The notes: a model not told the origin generated them from the sequence alone. 42,936 bases of DNA from Rickettsiales bacterium (GCA_002402195.1 NVVL01000004.1:1-42936), one strand, 5' to 3'. Positions 9,559 through 17,987 are shown, counted from the first letter of the stretch. Program-made: numbers and translations.

Positions 9559-11004
9559 ATGTCTATAGTCCCAATAACAGTTGCATATGGCGATGGAATC
9601 GGCTCTGAAATCATGAGCGCTGTGATGTACATACTGAAAGAATCTGAGGCCAAAATACGCGTTGAAACAATCGAAATCGGCGAGAAGCTTTACAAAAAAA
9701 ACTATAGCTCCGGAATCGCAAACGACACATGGGAATCGCTTGAGCGTACCAGAGTTCTGCTCAAAGCGCCCATCACAACTCCGCAAGGCGGAGGGTATAA
9801 AAGCTTAAATGTAACACTTCGCAAAGCACTTGGGCTTTATGCCAATGTCCGCCCTGCTATGTCATATCACCCTTTTGTCAACACTCTGCACCCAAAGCTG
9901 GATGTAGTAGTCGTGCGGGAGAATGAGGAGGATTTATATGCTGGGATAGAATATCGCCACACAAGAAACATGCGAGAATCCGTCAAACTGATCAGCCGCA
10001 GCGGGTGCGAGAAAATCATCAGATATGCTTTTGAATATGCGATTAAGAATAATCGCCACAAGGTCACTGGATTTACTAAAGACAACATCATGAAATTCTC
10101 GGAAGGAATTTTCCACCAAGTATTTGACGAAATTGCGAAGGAATATCCAACGATCGAGAATGAGCATTATATAGTTGATATTGGCACAGCCCGCCTTGCA
10201 ACAAAGCCCGAGATCTTCGACGTTGTAGTCACTTCAAACCTATTTGGTGATATTATTTCAGACATCACAGCCGAGATATCCGGTTCTGTCGGTCTTGCAG
10301 GCTCTGCCAATATCGGCAAGGATTACGCGATGTTCGAGGCGATTCACGGTTCTGCTCCAGATATTGCGGGTCAGAATATTGCCAATCCTTCCGGTTTGTT
10401 GAATGGCGCAATCATGATGCTTGTGCATATAGGGCAAGGAGAAATCGCCTCTAACATAGAGAATGCCTGGAAAAAAACCCTAGAAGACGGCATTCATACT
10501 GTTGATATATATGACGAGAAAACCTCTTCTAAAAAGGTCGGAACCAAAGAATTTGCCGAGGAAGTTGTCAGCAGGTTTGGGCAAAAACCATCCAAGCTAA
10601 AAATCGCAACCTATAGCAACGCTCCAGCCGCAAGTTCTCAGGAATTCAGCTATAATATCGACATGTCAGAAGAGAAAAAGCTTGTCGGGGTTGATATATT
10701 CGTAGATATCCACGCAAACTCCGCAGATGAGGTCGCCAGCAAAATGGGTGTGATTGATTCTGGAAGTTTGAATCTAAAAACAATCTCCTGCAAAGGCCTA
10801 AAATTATGGCCAAGAGACGACGAATATTTAACAGAATCCGACCATTGGTGCTGTCGTTTCATGCCAGAGTCCGGAGCAATCACCCACACTCAAATAGCCG
10901 CCTTAATGACAAAACTATCCGAAGCCAATATCGACTTCATCAAAAGCGAAAATTTGTACGAATTTGACGGCAACAGAGGATACTCCCTAGCCCAAGGGGA
11001 ATAG
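9559..11004 (+). CDS. icd: isocitrate dehydrogenase, long rickettsial form
   Basis: A TCA-cycle enzyme converting isocitrate to 2-oxoglutarate, cytoplasmic, 481 residues. Residues about 1-335 are the isocitrate/isopropylmalate dehydrogenase fold. Seen: substrate loop SLNVTLRKALGLYANVRP, the Mg-binding region VTSNLFGDIISD, and the coenzyme loop IHGSAPDIAG. About 140 further residues form a C-terminal extension (VDIFVDIHANSADEV...) known in Rickettsia and Thermus-type enzymes and absent from E. coli Icd. GAGGAT lies 7 nt before the ATG. A repeat copy lies downstream. Family knowledge suggests NADP as coenzyme; the residues deciding this were not checked. Confidence 0.95.
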   Translation: MSIVPITVAYGDGIGSEIMSAVMYILKESEAKIRVETIEIGEKLYKKNYSSGIANDTWESLERTRVLLKAPITTPQGGGYKSLNVTLRKALGLYANVRPAMSYHPFVNTLHPKLDVVVVRENEEDLYAGIEYRHTRNMRESVKLISRSGCEKIIRYAFEYAIKNNRHKVTGFTKDNIMKFSEGIFHQVFDEIAKEYPTIENEHYIVDIGTARLATKPEIFDVVVTSNLFGDIISDITAEISGSVGLAGSANIGKDYAMFEAIHGSAPDIAGQNIANPSGLLNGAIMMLVHIGQGEIASNIENAWKKTLEDGIHTVDIYDEKTSSKKVGTKEFAEEVVSRFGQKPSKLKIATYSNAPAASSQEFSYNIDMSEEKKLVGVDIFVDIHANSADEVASKMGVIDSGSLNLKTISCKGLKLWPRDDEYLTESDHWCCRFMPESGAITHTQIAALMTKLSEANIDFIKSENLYEFDGNRGYSLAQGE

Positions 11005-11051
11005 AAGTGATGAGTTGGTTTATAAGAAGCTACCTCTTGTCCGCAATCCTA

Positions 11052-11110
11052 AGAAGCTACGTCCGCAGGCCTAAAATACCCCGTATTTTTGATCTGCCAG
11101 CGTAGCTTCT
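11052..11110 (+). repeat. dispersed intergenic repeat, copy 1, with inverted ends
   Basis: A 59-bp element between icd and the convergent gene at 11227-13227. It has perfect 10-bp inverted ends, AGAAGCTACG (11052-11061) and CGTAGCTTCT (11101-11110). The core resembles copies at 19695 and 42891. An inner hairpin AAAATAC-CCC-GTATTTT is present. A partial extra start, AGAAGCTAC, lies at 11025-11033. It could work as a bidirectional transcription end. Confidence 0.75.
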
Positions 11111-11226
11111 AAAGAAAAACGCATTAAAAACCTCAATTGATTATAACGATTTTTCATGTAACCCCAGCAATCTGCCGAATCATCAAATTCTATAAATACT
11201 AAAGCACCCAAAAATACTGAGGTGCT

Positions 11227-13227
11227 TTAGGTGGGTTGTTCAGAATCGCCTATAGCAACAACTACCGCATCCTCAGGATTTTCTTGAACTACAGCCGGAG
11301 GTGGCATTTTCAACTCATCCTCATCTGGGCGAGGAAGTTCACCTCTAAAATCCAAGCCTAAGTCTAATGAGTCTAGGTCTAAGGGTATGGCAGATGGCAC
11401 CATTTGTGTTGTGATTCCTTTACTTTTATTGATATATCTTTGAAGAGCTTCATGATTTTTACAGATATGGTCAAATACTACTAGTACTTCCTCAGCATCA
11501 TTTTGGTACTTACAAGAAGTGACTAACCTAGAATCAGCAGCTATTTTAATTTCAAGAACTTTTTTTCTTAATGTTTTGATGCCATTCTGCCCATTGGAAT
11601 GAGTAACAACACCTCCCTGCAAAGCTGATAAATATTGAGCATATGACACCTCATCTAATTCAAGTTTTGGTGAAATTACTGCATAATAATCAGGCAGGTG
11701 ACAGGCTGTTTCTATCAAAATAACGTTATCTTGACTGGCATGATAACTCGCTTCTCCTACCAGCCAAGAAGGAGATTCTTCTTGAATAGTTGTTCCCAAA
11801 ATAGATTCAGCTAAAACAGCTGCTCTTTGTTGCTCATAACATTCTTGTTGTTTTTTATGATATTCTTGAGTAAGTTCTTCGGAATATTCACCTCTTTTGA
11901 CTTCACAAGCAGCGACATAGCAATTTTTTGTAGCCGCATGTTTTATTTTCTCAAAATATTCTAAAGCACTAACGTAGTCGTGTCCTGACTCACTTTTTAC
12001 TCCGTGTAATATATTTGCCCTATCCGCAACACTCTCTGCTATTTTAGGAAAAGAACTCATTCTTTCCATGATTGCGCTAGCACTATCTGATTCACCATTC
12101 ATCTCATATACTAAATATTCATAATATAACAAAATGATAAAAGAATGATCTTCTGCAGGATTTGGAAGGTTAACCAAATATATTTCAATAAATTTTTGAG
12201 CCTGCTCCCAATCCTCGTTTTTATACAATATCTTTAAAATAACTGTTAAATTGTACAAAATAAAACGATTACTACTATCCTTGTTCTGCATTAAGTCATA
12301 TACCGCATACAAAGCTTTCTGCCAAAAACCCTGGCCCTCTATATTATCTACCACATTAACAGGCATGCTAAACAAAACTTCCTCATTTCCTTGCAATATT
12401 TGCGTTACTATAGCTATTTCATTTTTAACATCAGCATCCTCCGGTAAAAAGATCAGAGCCTCTTTCAATAGCTTTAATGATTTATGTGGTTTTATATATT
12501 TTAAAGCTAGAGCAAAATTATATGCCGCATTTCCCTTGTCTATAGTTACATCAATTACATCGCCATTTCCCTTTACTATAGTTACATCGAAATCACCAGA
12601 TAGTGTGTATGCTACTTTAGCAAAAACCACAGCCCCAGCATGATCTAGCTGAGTCAAATACAATGTAGCCAGCTCATTAAGCATTGATATTAGCATTAAC
12701 TTATCAATATCAACAAGGCATTTCGCCCCTTTAACTAATAAATCTACAAAATCTTTGTTATTATTCCGTGGATGTATTAGTAATAGTTTTATAAGGCCAT
12801 TAATTACTTTGGCGTATTGTGTTTTGTCAGCCCCTACGCTACGTCCATAGATTTGAGTAAAAACACTCAATCTCTTTTCTAAAAACTCCCGATCCTCTTC
12901 TAAAGGCACCTCATCGTCAACATAAAGGAATCTAAATAAATTGGTTGTCACTTTTTCTATTTTTGAAGAAACGACATTTGGTTGACTACTAACAACTCTA
13001 GATTGTGCTATGCACTGTTGTGCAAATATACCGCGTGCTTTTGCCTCCTCCTGATCTCTGTAATGCCCAATATTTGATGTATCTTTTTTACTAAACAAAC
13101 ACTCTTTTATTGTCTTTTGCTCCTCCGGATTTCCGGAAAACCAAATCTTTACTATCTCTTGTGGACTAAAAAAATAATGTAAAGGCATACCACTTCTACC
13201 ACGCAATTGATGCACTTGTCTTGACAT
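11227..13227 (-). CDS. large helical-repeat protein with possible RelE-like C-terminal domain
   Basis: I do not recognise a named family for this 666-residue protein. It has no signal peptide or membrane segment. Residues about 150-450 look like TPR-type helical repeats (for example NAAYNFALALKYIKPHKSLKLLKEAL). A 12-residue tandem duplication (DVTIVKGNGDVI / DVTIDKGNAAYN) interrupts it near residues 210-233. Residues about 518-601 form a compact alpha/beta stretch (NGIKTLRKK, LEIKI, DSRLVTS, EEVLVVFDH) that resembles RelE/ParE-type toxin folds attached to some rickettsial proteins; this is a pattern judgement only. The last 65 residues are Pro/Asp/Glu-rich and probably disordered. It may be a secreted or host-interacting protein. 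Base composition is clearly AT-rich and no partner gene is adjacent. Confidence 0.7.
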   Translation of the reverse strand: MSRQVHQLRGRSGMPLHYFFSPQEIVKIWFSGNPEEQKTIKECLFSKKDTSNIGHYRDQEEAKARGIFAQQCIAQSRVVSSQPNVVSSKIEKVTTNLFRFLYVDDEVPLEEDREFLEKRLSVFTQIYGRSVGADKTQYAKVINGLIKLLLIHPRNNNKDFVDLLVKGAKCLVDIDKLMLISMLNELATLYLTQLDHAGAVVFAKVAYTLSGDFDVTIVKGNGDVIDVTIDKGNAAYNFALALKYIKPHKSLKLLKEALIFLPEDADVKNEIAIVTQILQGNEEVLFSMPVNVVDNIEGQGFWQKALYAVYDLMQNKDSSNRFILYNLTVILKILYKNEDWEQAQKFIEIYLVNLPNPAEDHSFIILLYYEYLVYEMNGESDSASAIMERMSSFPKIAESVADRANILHGVKSESGHDYVSALEYFEKIKHAATKNCYVAACEVKRGEYSEELTQEYHKKQQECYEQQRAAVLAESILGTTIQEESPSWLVGEASYHASQDNVILIETACHLPDYYAVISPKLELDEVSYAQYLSALQGGVVTHSNGQNGIKTLRKKVLEIKIAADSRLVTSCKYQNDAEEVLVVFDHICKNHEALQRYINKSKGITTQMVPSAIPLDLDSLDLGLDFRGELPRPDEDELKMPPPAVVQENPEDAVVVAIGDSEQPT
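12528..12599 (-). repeat. 36-bp in-frame tandem duplication
   Basis: Two 36-bp units (12528-12563 and 12564-12599) code for the duplicated 12-residue DVTI-KGN segment of the helical-repeat protein. The units differ at a few bases, mostly toward their ends. Confidence 0.8.
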
Positions 13228-13293
13228 AATATTTAATAAAATTAGTTATTTTTATATAAATCTAGCATAGCTTTAACTAACTAGCACAATTTC

Positions 13294-13322
13294 TTTGTAC
13301 ATAATTATTACAACATAGTCAA
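13294..13322 (-). promoter_or_regulatory. candidate promoter for the helical-repeat gene
   Basis: On the minus strand there is TTGACT (13317-13322), a 17-nt spacer and TACAAA (13294-13299), with the ATG about 67 nt further on. No clear Shine-Dalgarno sequence precedes that ATG. The rest of 13228-13450 shows no gene. Confidence 0.45.
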
Positions 13323-13450
13323 GTTAATTATATTTTTAATGCGATCATGTTTTTAAAAAGATACGCACACAAGCCCAGAATAGGCACGTGATTTTCATCT
13401 ATTTTTGGCAATTGGGGTTCAGGCATAAATATACCCGCCGCCCTCTCCCT

Positions 13451-14389
13451 TCAACCAAACCTCTTCCGATCATGCGGGGTGGAGCAGTTGAATTCAGGGC
13501 CGGCAGGCACTATTCCCATGGGGTTGATTGCGATGTGGCTGGTATAATAATGCGTTTTGATGTGCTCGATATTTACCGTGTCACTAACTCCATCCGTTTG
13601 ATATAAATCTCTGAGGTGATTTGACAGGTTCGGATAGTCAGCAATGCGCCGGATATTACACTTAAAATGCCCGAAATATACCAGATCAAAGCGAAGCAAT
13701 GTTGTAAATAGGCGCCAATCTGCTTCCGTCAGCACATTTCCCACAAGATAGCGATGCTGGCTGAGCCGTTTTTCCAGCACGTCCAGCGCTGCAAATAATT
13801 TCGCTACTTCTGTCTCATACACCAATTGCGCCGTTGCAAAGCCAGTTTTGTAAACACCATTATTGATATTCTCGTAAACAAACTCGTTCACCTCGTCAAT
13901 TTCAGCGCGCAGATTCTCTGGATAATAATCTTTTGAGTTTTTGGTTATGGCATCAAACTCGCTGCCAAACATACGCATGATTTCAGAGGATTCATTATTA
14001 ACAATAGTTCCCTCCTGCTTGTCCCATAAAACAGGAACGCTCACGCGGCCAGTATAGCTCGGGTCCGCCAGAGTATAAATTTCATGCATATATTTCTTGC
14101 CATTAATAGGGTCGCTGCCCTCGCCAAGCTCCCAGCCATTCTCGCCCATAAAGCTATTCACAACGCTTAGCGAGATGATGCTCTCAAGCCCTTTTAGCTT
14201 CCTGAAAACCACAGCCCGATGAGCCCAGGGGCATGCGTGGGAGATATAAAGATGATAGCGATTTGCCTCTGCTGGGAATCTTTTTGAACCGATAAAATCA
14301 CGAAAAGACGACTGTTTTCTTACAAATTTCCCATCTGCACTTGTGCTCTGGTTTTGATCAGTCCATTTTCCATCTATCAACATTCCCAT
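13451..14389 (-). CDS. yqjG: glutathionyl-hydroquinone reductase (YqjG/ECM4-type omega/xi-class GST)
   Basis: The family reduces glutathionyl-hydroquinones with glutathione in the cytoplasm. The protein has 312 residues and aligns end to end with E. coli YqjG as I recall it. Seen: catalytic C53 in HACPWAHR, the SVVN and GRVSVPVLWDK strands, YPENLRAEIDE, the helical C-terminal domain with HRYLVGN.LTEADWRLF, and a final RFG. The ATG at 14389 is preferred because GAGG lies just upstream and the product begins MGMLIDGKW like its homologues; longer in-frame starts run into the ferredoxin reductase gene. It follows that gene by 28 nt, so the two form a redox operon. It is an unusual gene for Rickettsiales and may have been acquired. 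Confidence 0.95.
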   Translation of the reverse strand: MGMLIDGKWTDQNQSTSADGKFVRKQSSFRDFIGSKRFPAEANRYHLYISHACPWAHRAVVFRKLKGLESIISLSVVNSFMGENGWELGEGSDPINGKKYMHEIYTLADPSYTGRVSVPVLWDKQEGTIVNNESSEIMRMFGSEFDAITKNSKDYYPENLRAEIDEVNEFVYENINNGVYKTGFATAQLVYETEVAKLFAALDVLEKRLSQHRYLVGNVLTEADWRLFTTLLRFDLVYFGHFKCNIRRIADYPNLSNHLRDLYQTDGVSDTVNIEHIKTHYYTSHIAINPMGIVPAGPEFNCSTPHDRKRFG

Positions 14390-14417
14390 ACCAACCTCAC
14401 TAATTTGAATGTAATTA

Positions 14418-15488
14418 TTACTTTTTTCCCACCTTCGAAGTGGAATACTCAAAATGCAGCGCCTTCCCATCAAACACCCGAGCATAAGCATGGTGCAAAG
14501 CAGAAGCCGCCTCAGAAAACCCGGATAATATCAGCTTTAATTTACCCTCATATGTCGCAACATCGCCAACCGCATAAACGCCCGGTATATTAGTTTCGAA
14601 ATGCGGATAATTGGCTTTTATATTATGTCCCTTAATGTCCAGCCCCATCTCTAGCAAAGGGCCAAGATCTTGAGATAGCCCGAAAAAAGGCAGTAAAATA
14701 TCTGCATCCACATGCTTTTTATTTCCATCCAAATCTGCAAGAGTTACCCTCTCCAAAACCCCATCTTTTCCGGAAAGCCCCTCCAGCTGGAAGCCGGTTA
14801 TAAGTTCCAATTTTCCGGCATCGGCAAGCTCATGAATCTTTGCCACACTCGATGGCGCCGCCCTGAATTTCGCACGCCTATGCACTAGGCTCACCTCAGC
14901 AATGGATGCAAGCGAAATAGCCCAATCCAGCGCCGAATCCCCGCCCCCGGCAATCAGAATCTTCCGAGACGCAAATTTATCACGCTTATCTACGAAATAA
15001 AATACAGACTTATCTTCATAGGATTTAATATCAGCAAGCGGCGGTCTGTTATATCCAAAACAACCAGCCCCAGCAGCGATGATCACAGCCTTAGCCCGCA
15101 CATGGTCTCCTTTGGAAGTCTCCAGCTCAAAACACCCATCCGCATCAGGCCCGCCGGCATCATGCATGCCCGCATCATGAACGCCAGCATCGCTCATGCC
15201 AGCACCCCGCATTCCTGCAACTTGCATAGATGTAACTTGCCTTGAGAGCAAATATACCGGGTCAAATTGAGCCGCTTGTTCCACCAGATTATCCACCAGC
15301 CCTTGAGCCAAAATCTCTGGATGAGCCGGAATATCAAATATCGGTTTTTCTGGATATAGCGCAGAGCACTGCCCGCCGGGCGAGTCGAGCGCATCAATAA
15401 TGCAAGATTTCATACCAAGCAAACCGGCCTGAAACGCAGCAAAAATACCAACAGGTCCGGAGCCAATAATCGCAATATCCGTTTGCAT
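14418..15488 (-). CDS. ferredoxin-NADP reductase, thioredoxin-reductase-like
   Basis: A flavoenzyme (EC 1.18.1.2 type) that passes electrons between NADPH and ferredoxin. Seen: FAD-binding GSGPVG at residues 9-14, the GGQCSALYPEK.I.DIP block at 38-54, NADPH-binding GGGDSA at 181-186, and a GVYAVGDV FAD motif near the end. It lacks the CxxC of true thioredoxin reductases at the NADPH domain, which identifies the FNR class. Residues 91-118 are an extra low-complexity run of five-residue units rich in Asp-Ala-Gly, placed in a loop of the FAD domain. The gene is first in an operon with the glutathionyl reductase. A terminator lies only 23 nt upstream of its ATG, so the promoter position is unclear. 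Confidence 0.95.
   Translation of the reverse strand: MQTDIAIIGSGPVGIFAAFQAGLLGMKSCIIDALDSPGGQCSALYPEKPIFDIPAHPEILAQGLVDNLVEQAAQFDPVYLLSRQVTSMQVAGMRGAGMSDAGVHDAGMHDAGGPDADGCFELETSKGDHVRAKAVIIAAGAGCFGYNRPPLADIKSYEDKSVFYFVDKRDKFASRKILIAGGGDSALDWAISLASIAEVSLVHRRAKFRAAPSSVAKIHELADAGKLELITGFQLEGLSGKDGVLERVTLADLDGNKKHVDADILLPFFGLSQDLGPLLEMGLDIKGHNIKANYPHFETNIPGVYAVGDVATYEGKLKLILSGFSEAASALHHAYARVFDGKALHFEYSTSKVGKK
15135..15218 (-). repeat. 15-bp in-frame tandem repeat inside the ferredoxin reductase gene
   Basis: About five diverged 15-bp units (plus-strand form GCATCATGCATGCCC and variants) code for AGM-, DAGV- and DAGM-type pentapeptides at residues 91-118. Homologues normally have a short loop here. 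Confidence 0.8.
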
Positions 15489-15510
15489 ATATAAATCCTT
15501 AAAATGAACT

Positions 15511-15550
15511 AAAAAAGAAAGCTCATCCTACATTAAATAAGATGAGCTTT
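15511..15550 (-). terminator. rho-independent terminator, end of the ctrA transcript
   Basis: A perfect 10-bp stem (AAAGCTCATC 15518-15527 / GATGAGCTTT 15541-15550) with a 13-nt loop is followed on the minus strand by CTTTTTT. It would end a ctrA mRNA with a repeat-filled 3' region of about 330 nt. It sits directly before the ferredoxin reductase start and could also act as an attenuator for that gene. Confidence 0.8.
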
Positions 15551-15569
15551 CCAGAATAAAATCAAATTT

Positions 15570-15842
15570 TCTACTTAAATCAACCTACCTTTCCAGCCCA
15601 GTTAAGCAGCATTCCCAGTTCGAAGCTAGCCTGTCTTCCCACTTAGCGAGCTAGCTTCTCCACTTAAGCAAAGCCAATCATCCTGTTCAGTTCGGGATAA
15701 TTAGCCTTGCTATTCAAGTTAAGCAACCTTCCTAGTTCGAAGCGAGTAGCCTACCCACTCAAACGAGCACACCTTTCCAGCTCAAAGCCAATCATCCTGT
15801 TTCAGCCAAGCGAGTTAGGCTTTCTACTCAACTCACCCAGCC
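15570..15842. repeat. array of about 12 degenerate ~20-27-bp repeats downstream of ctrA
   Basis: The stretch parses into about 12 units with plus-strand consensus near TCCAGTTCAAAGCNAGCCT. A higher-order duplication is visible: 15601-15690 and 15718-15805 align with a period of 114-117 bp, sharing GTTAAGCA, AGTTCGAAGC and AAGCCAATCATCCTGTT. No convincing reading frame or Shine-Dalgarno sequence is present. It is transcribed as the ctrA 3' region if the terminator at 15511-15550 is used. Confidence 0.7.
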
Positions 15843-15879
15843 TGCAAACCCAAAAGACTCAAGCAAAAACGGGGTCAAC

Positions 15880-16617
15880 TCACGCTTTTGCAGGGGAGTC
15901 AGTTTTTGCATATTCTTCTGCGAGCAAATTGCTAGTAGGTGCGTCATAATCTTTCAACATATAACCACGTCCCCAAACAGTCTCGATATAGTTCACGCCT
16001 CCAGAAGCATTCGACAATTTCTTACGCAATTTGCACACAAACACGTCAATAATCTTAATTTCCGGCTCATCGAGATTGCTGTATAAATGATTCAGGAATG
16101 TTTCTTTCGTAAGAACCGTTCCTTTGCGCATAGCCAAAAGTTCCAGAATCGCATATTCTTTGTTGGTCAAATGCACCTGATTCCCATCAACTTCGACAAC
16201 TCTCGTATCCAAATTAATCGCAACCTTGTCAAACCTAACAACCGACTCAGAGTGCCCTTTAGAACGACGAACTATTGCCTGAATTCTTGCAATCAACTCG
16301 TCCTTATTAAATGGCTTGGTCAGGTAGTCATCAGCACCAAACCCAAGACCTTTAATTTTTTGATCCACAGATGACAGACCAGAAAGAATCAACACAGGTG
16401 TTTTGATCTTTGCTGAACGCAAACGAAGCAGCACTTCGTACCCGTCAATATCTGGTAACATTAAATCCAGTATGACTGCACAATATTCATAAAGCCTTGC
16501 AAGCTCAAACCCATCAGTTCCAACTTCTGCACGATCAACCACCACACCTTCGGCCGCTAATGCTAATTCAATCGATCTTGCTGTTGAAGAATCGTCTTCT
16601 ATAAGTAGTACTCTCAT
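15880..16617 (-). CDS. ctrA: cell-cycle response regulator CtrA
   Basis: An OmpR-type DNA-binding response regulator, 245 residues, the master cell-cycle and developmental regulator of alphaproteobacteria. Seen: the acidic pocket EDD at 7-9, phospho-acceptor D51 ([14 protein letters not shown]), switch Thr/Ser and K (LTKPF) in the receiver, then a winged helix from about 125 with [17 protein letters not shown] and a final VWGRGYML. The tail ends SPAKA, which is reminiscent of the Ala-rich C-terminus needed for ClpXP turnover in Caulobacter. A near-consensus CtrA box lies 23-37 nt before the start, suggesting autoregulation. AGGA lies 9 nt upstream of the ATG. Confidence 0.97.
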   Translation of the reverse strand: MRVLLIEDDSSTARSIELALAAEGVVVDRAEVGTDGFELARLYEYCAVILDLMLPDIDGYEVLLRLRSAKIKTPVLILSGLSSVDQKIKGLGFGADDYLTKPFNKDELIARIQAIVRRSKGHSESVVRFDKVAINLDTRVVEVDGNQVHLTNKEYAILELLAMRKGTVLTKETFLNHLYSNLDEPEIKIIDVFVCKLRKKLSNASGGVNYIETVWGRGYMLKDYDAPTSNLLAEEYAKTDSPAKA

Positions 16618-16639
16618 TACAAATTATCCTATTATCCCT

Positions 16640-16654
16640 TTAAACAGTTTTTAC
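16640..16654. promoter_or_regulatory. candidate CtrA-binding site in the ctrA promoter
   Basis: TTAA-N7-TTAC (16640-16643 and 16651-16654) matches 7 of 8 bases of the Caulobacter consensus TTAA-N7-TTAA. It lies 23 nt upstream of the ctrA ATG. Such sites arise easily in AT-rich DNA, so the position in the ctrA promoter is the main support. Confidence 0.4.
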
Positions 16655-16813
16655 TGATTGCAATAATCTCATTTTATGCACAAAAAATCAAGCCTTTTTT
16701 ACAAAGTTATTAAGATTTTTGACTTCGAGTAGAAAGCGCTGCAGATTCTGCGAAACTAACTATAGCTTCAAAGGCACAGTGCTTCCCGGTATCAAGGGCA
16801 ATCCTTGGTGTTT

Positions 16814-17272
16814 TTAGGATTCGCGCCCCTCTGTCATTTTTTTGTTATAAAGCACACCAAAATCCACAGGATCTATCATTAAAGGTTGGAATCCACCATC
16901 TTGTGTGGCATCTGCAATGATTTTTCTTGCGTAAGGAAAAATGATTGCCGGGCAATGCACAGCAAGAAGCATCTCCAGTTGCTCTTCTGGAATATTAATT
17001 AAAGTAAATACACCAGCATATTTCAGATCAACTATGAACAAAACTTCTTTTTTTATCACTGCTTTTGCATTGATTGCAATTTCAACTTCATAATAATTAT
17101 CTTCCGGCATTTTTTGGATATTAAGATCAAGCGCCAAATCTATCTGAGGAGCCTCTTCAAAACCAGAAAGCGTTCCTGGTGCCCCCGGATTTTCGAATGA
17201 AAAATCTTTTATATATTGAGCATTAACCGCGATATGCGGCATATCTTCATTATTTGGTGCTTGTGTAGACAT
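16814..17272 (-). CDS. secB: protein-export chaperone SecB
   Basis: A tetrameric cytoplasmic chaperone that keeps preproteins unfolded and hands them to SecA. The length of 152 residues fits the family. Seen: N-terminal [12 protein letters not shown], the central GVF motif strand, and the conserved [11 protein letters not shown] at 106-116. The C-terminus is short and charged (KMTEGRES). It lies between dcd and ctrA on the same strand, with gaps of 51 and 196 nt. It fits with the porin at 18172-19476, a typical SecB client class. Confidence 0.97.
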   Translation of the reverse strand: MSTQAPNNEDMPHIAVNAQYIKDFSFENPGAPGTLSGFEEAPQIDLALDLNIQKMPEDNYYEVEIAINAKAVIKKEVLFIVDLKYAGVFTLINIPEEQLEMLLAVHCPAIIFPYARKIIADATQDGGFQPLMIDPVDFGVLYNKKMTEGRES

Positions 17273-17323
17273 AATTATCTAAATCCTATTATTAAATTAC
17301 TTATTATACTGCTATCAAAAAAT

Positions 17324-17890
17324 TTACGTACGAGGCAAGGTGACTCCTTTTTGCCCCATATACTTGCCCGCCCTATCCGCATAAGACACCGAGCATTGCT
17401 CATTACCTTTCAAAAAGAGAAACTGACAAGCGCCCTCCCCCGCATAAATCTTCGCAGGGAGTGGTGTTGTGTTGGAAAATTCAAGCGTGACATGCCCTTC
17501 CCAGCCAGGCTCCAACGGCGTAACATTCACAATAATCCCGCAGCGAGCATAGGTAGATTTACCAACGCAAATCACCAATACATCCGAGGGAATCTTGAAA
17601 TATTCTACAGTGTGCGCCAGTGCAAAGCTATTCGGCGGAATGATGCAAACATCCGTTTCCTTAGTCACCAGACTGTCATTATCAAAGTTTTTAGGGTCAA
17701 CTATCGCCGTATTTATGTTGGTGAAAATCTTAAACTCCCTCGCAACGCGCGCATCATATCCATAAGAAGACAGGCCATACGATATTATCTTACCGGACTC
17801 CGCAACTTTCACTTGCTCACCTACAAAGGGTGAAATCATCGCCTCTTTCAGAGATTTCTCCCTTATCCATTTGTCCGACATTATCGACAT
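17324..17890 (-). CDS. dcd: dCTP deaminase
   Basis: Deaminates dCTP to dUTP, the main route to dTTP in many proteobacteria. The protein has 188 residues. Seen: the N-terminal [11 protein letters not shown], the nucleotide-binding GKSTYARCG at 110-118, and the catalytic region [16 protein letters not shown] with E137. These match the E. coli enzyme's Ser111/Arg115/Glu138 in context. The first Met is kept, because alphaproteobacterial homologues also begin MSIM.DKWIR. It is the first of a minus-strand run dcd-secB-ctrA. Confidence 0.97.
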   Translation of the reverse strand: MSIMSDKWIREKSLKEAMISPFVGEQVKVAESGKIISYGLSSYGYDARVAREFKIFTNINTAIVDPKNFDNDSLVTKETDVCIIPPNSFALAHTVEYFKIPSDVLVICVGKSTYARCGIIVNVTPLEPGWEGHVTLEFSNTTPLPAKIYAGEGACQFLFLKGNEQCSVSYADRAGKYMGQKGVTLPRT

Positions 17891-17987
17891 TAGCGTAAAA
17901 ACCTATATGATTTACAGTCCAAAATCCATTACCCTGTAACAGAATCGTGACAAATCTAGCACTATTGATATAAAACTGCAATCAAAA

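Noticed and set aside
13324..13339. CtrA box TTAA...TTAA upstream of the helical-repeat gene
   Set aside because: The spacing is 8 instead of 7, in very AT-rich sequence.
14390..14491. Longer start of the glutathionyl reductase, overlapping the ferredoxin reductase
   Set aside because: The 34 extra residues have no family match and GAGG precedes the ATG at 14389.
15611..15640. tRNA T-arm, suggested by GTTCGAA
   Set aside because: No matching acceptor, D or anticodon arms can be folded; the word is part of the repeat consensus and recurs at 15735.
15570..15842. CRISPR array
   Set aside because: Units are diverged and contiguous without unique spacers of equal length, and no cas genes are nearby.
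16785..16815. Terminator CAAGG-GCAAT-CCTTG after secB
   Set aside because: The stem is only 5 bp and the T run lies on the plus-strand side, where no gene ends.
17216..17833. 205-codon plus-strand open frame opposite dcd and secB
   Set aside because: It is antisense to two clear genes, shows no motif, and its residues look like random translation.
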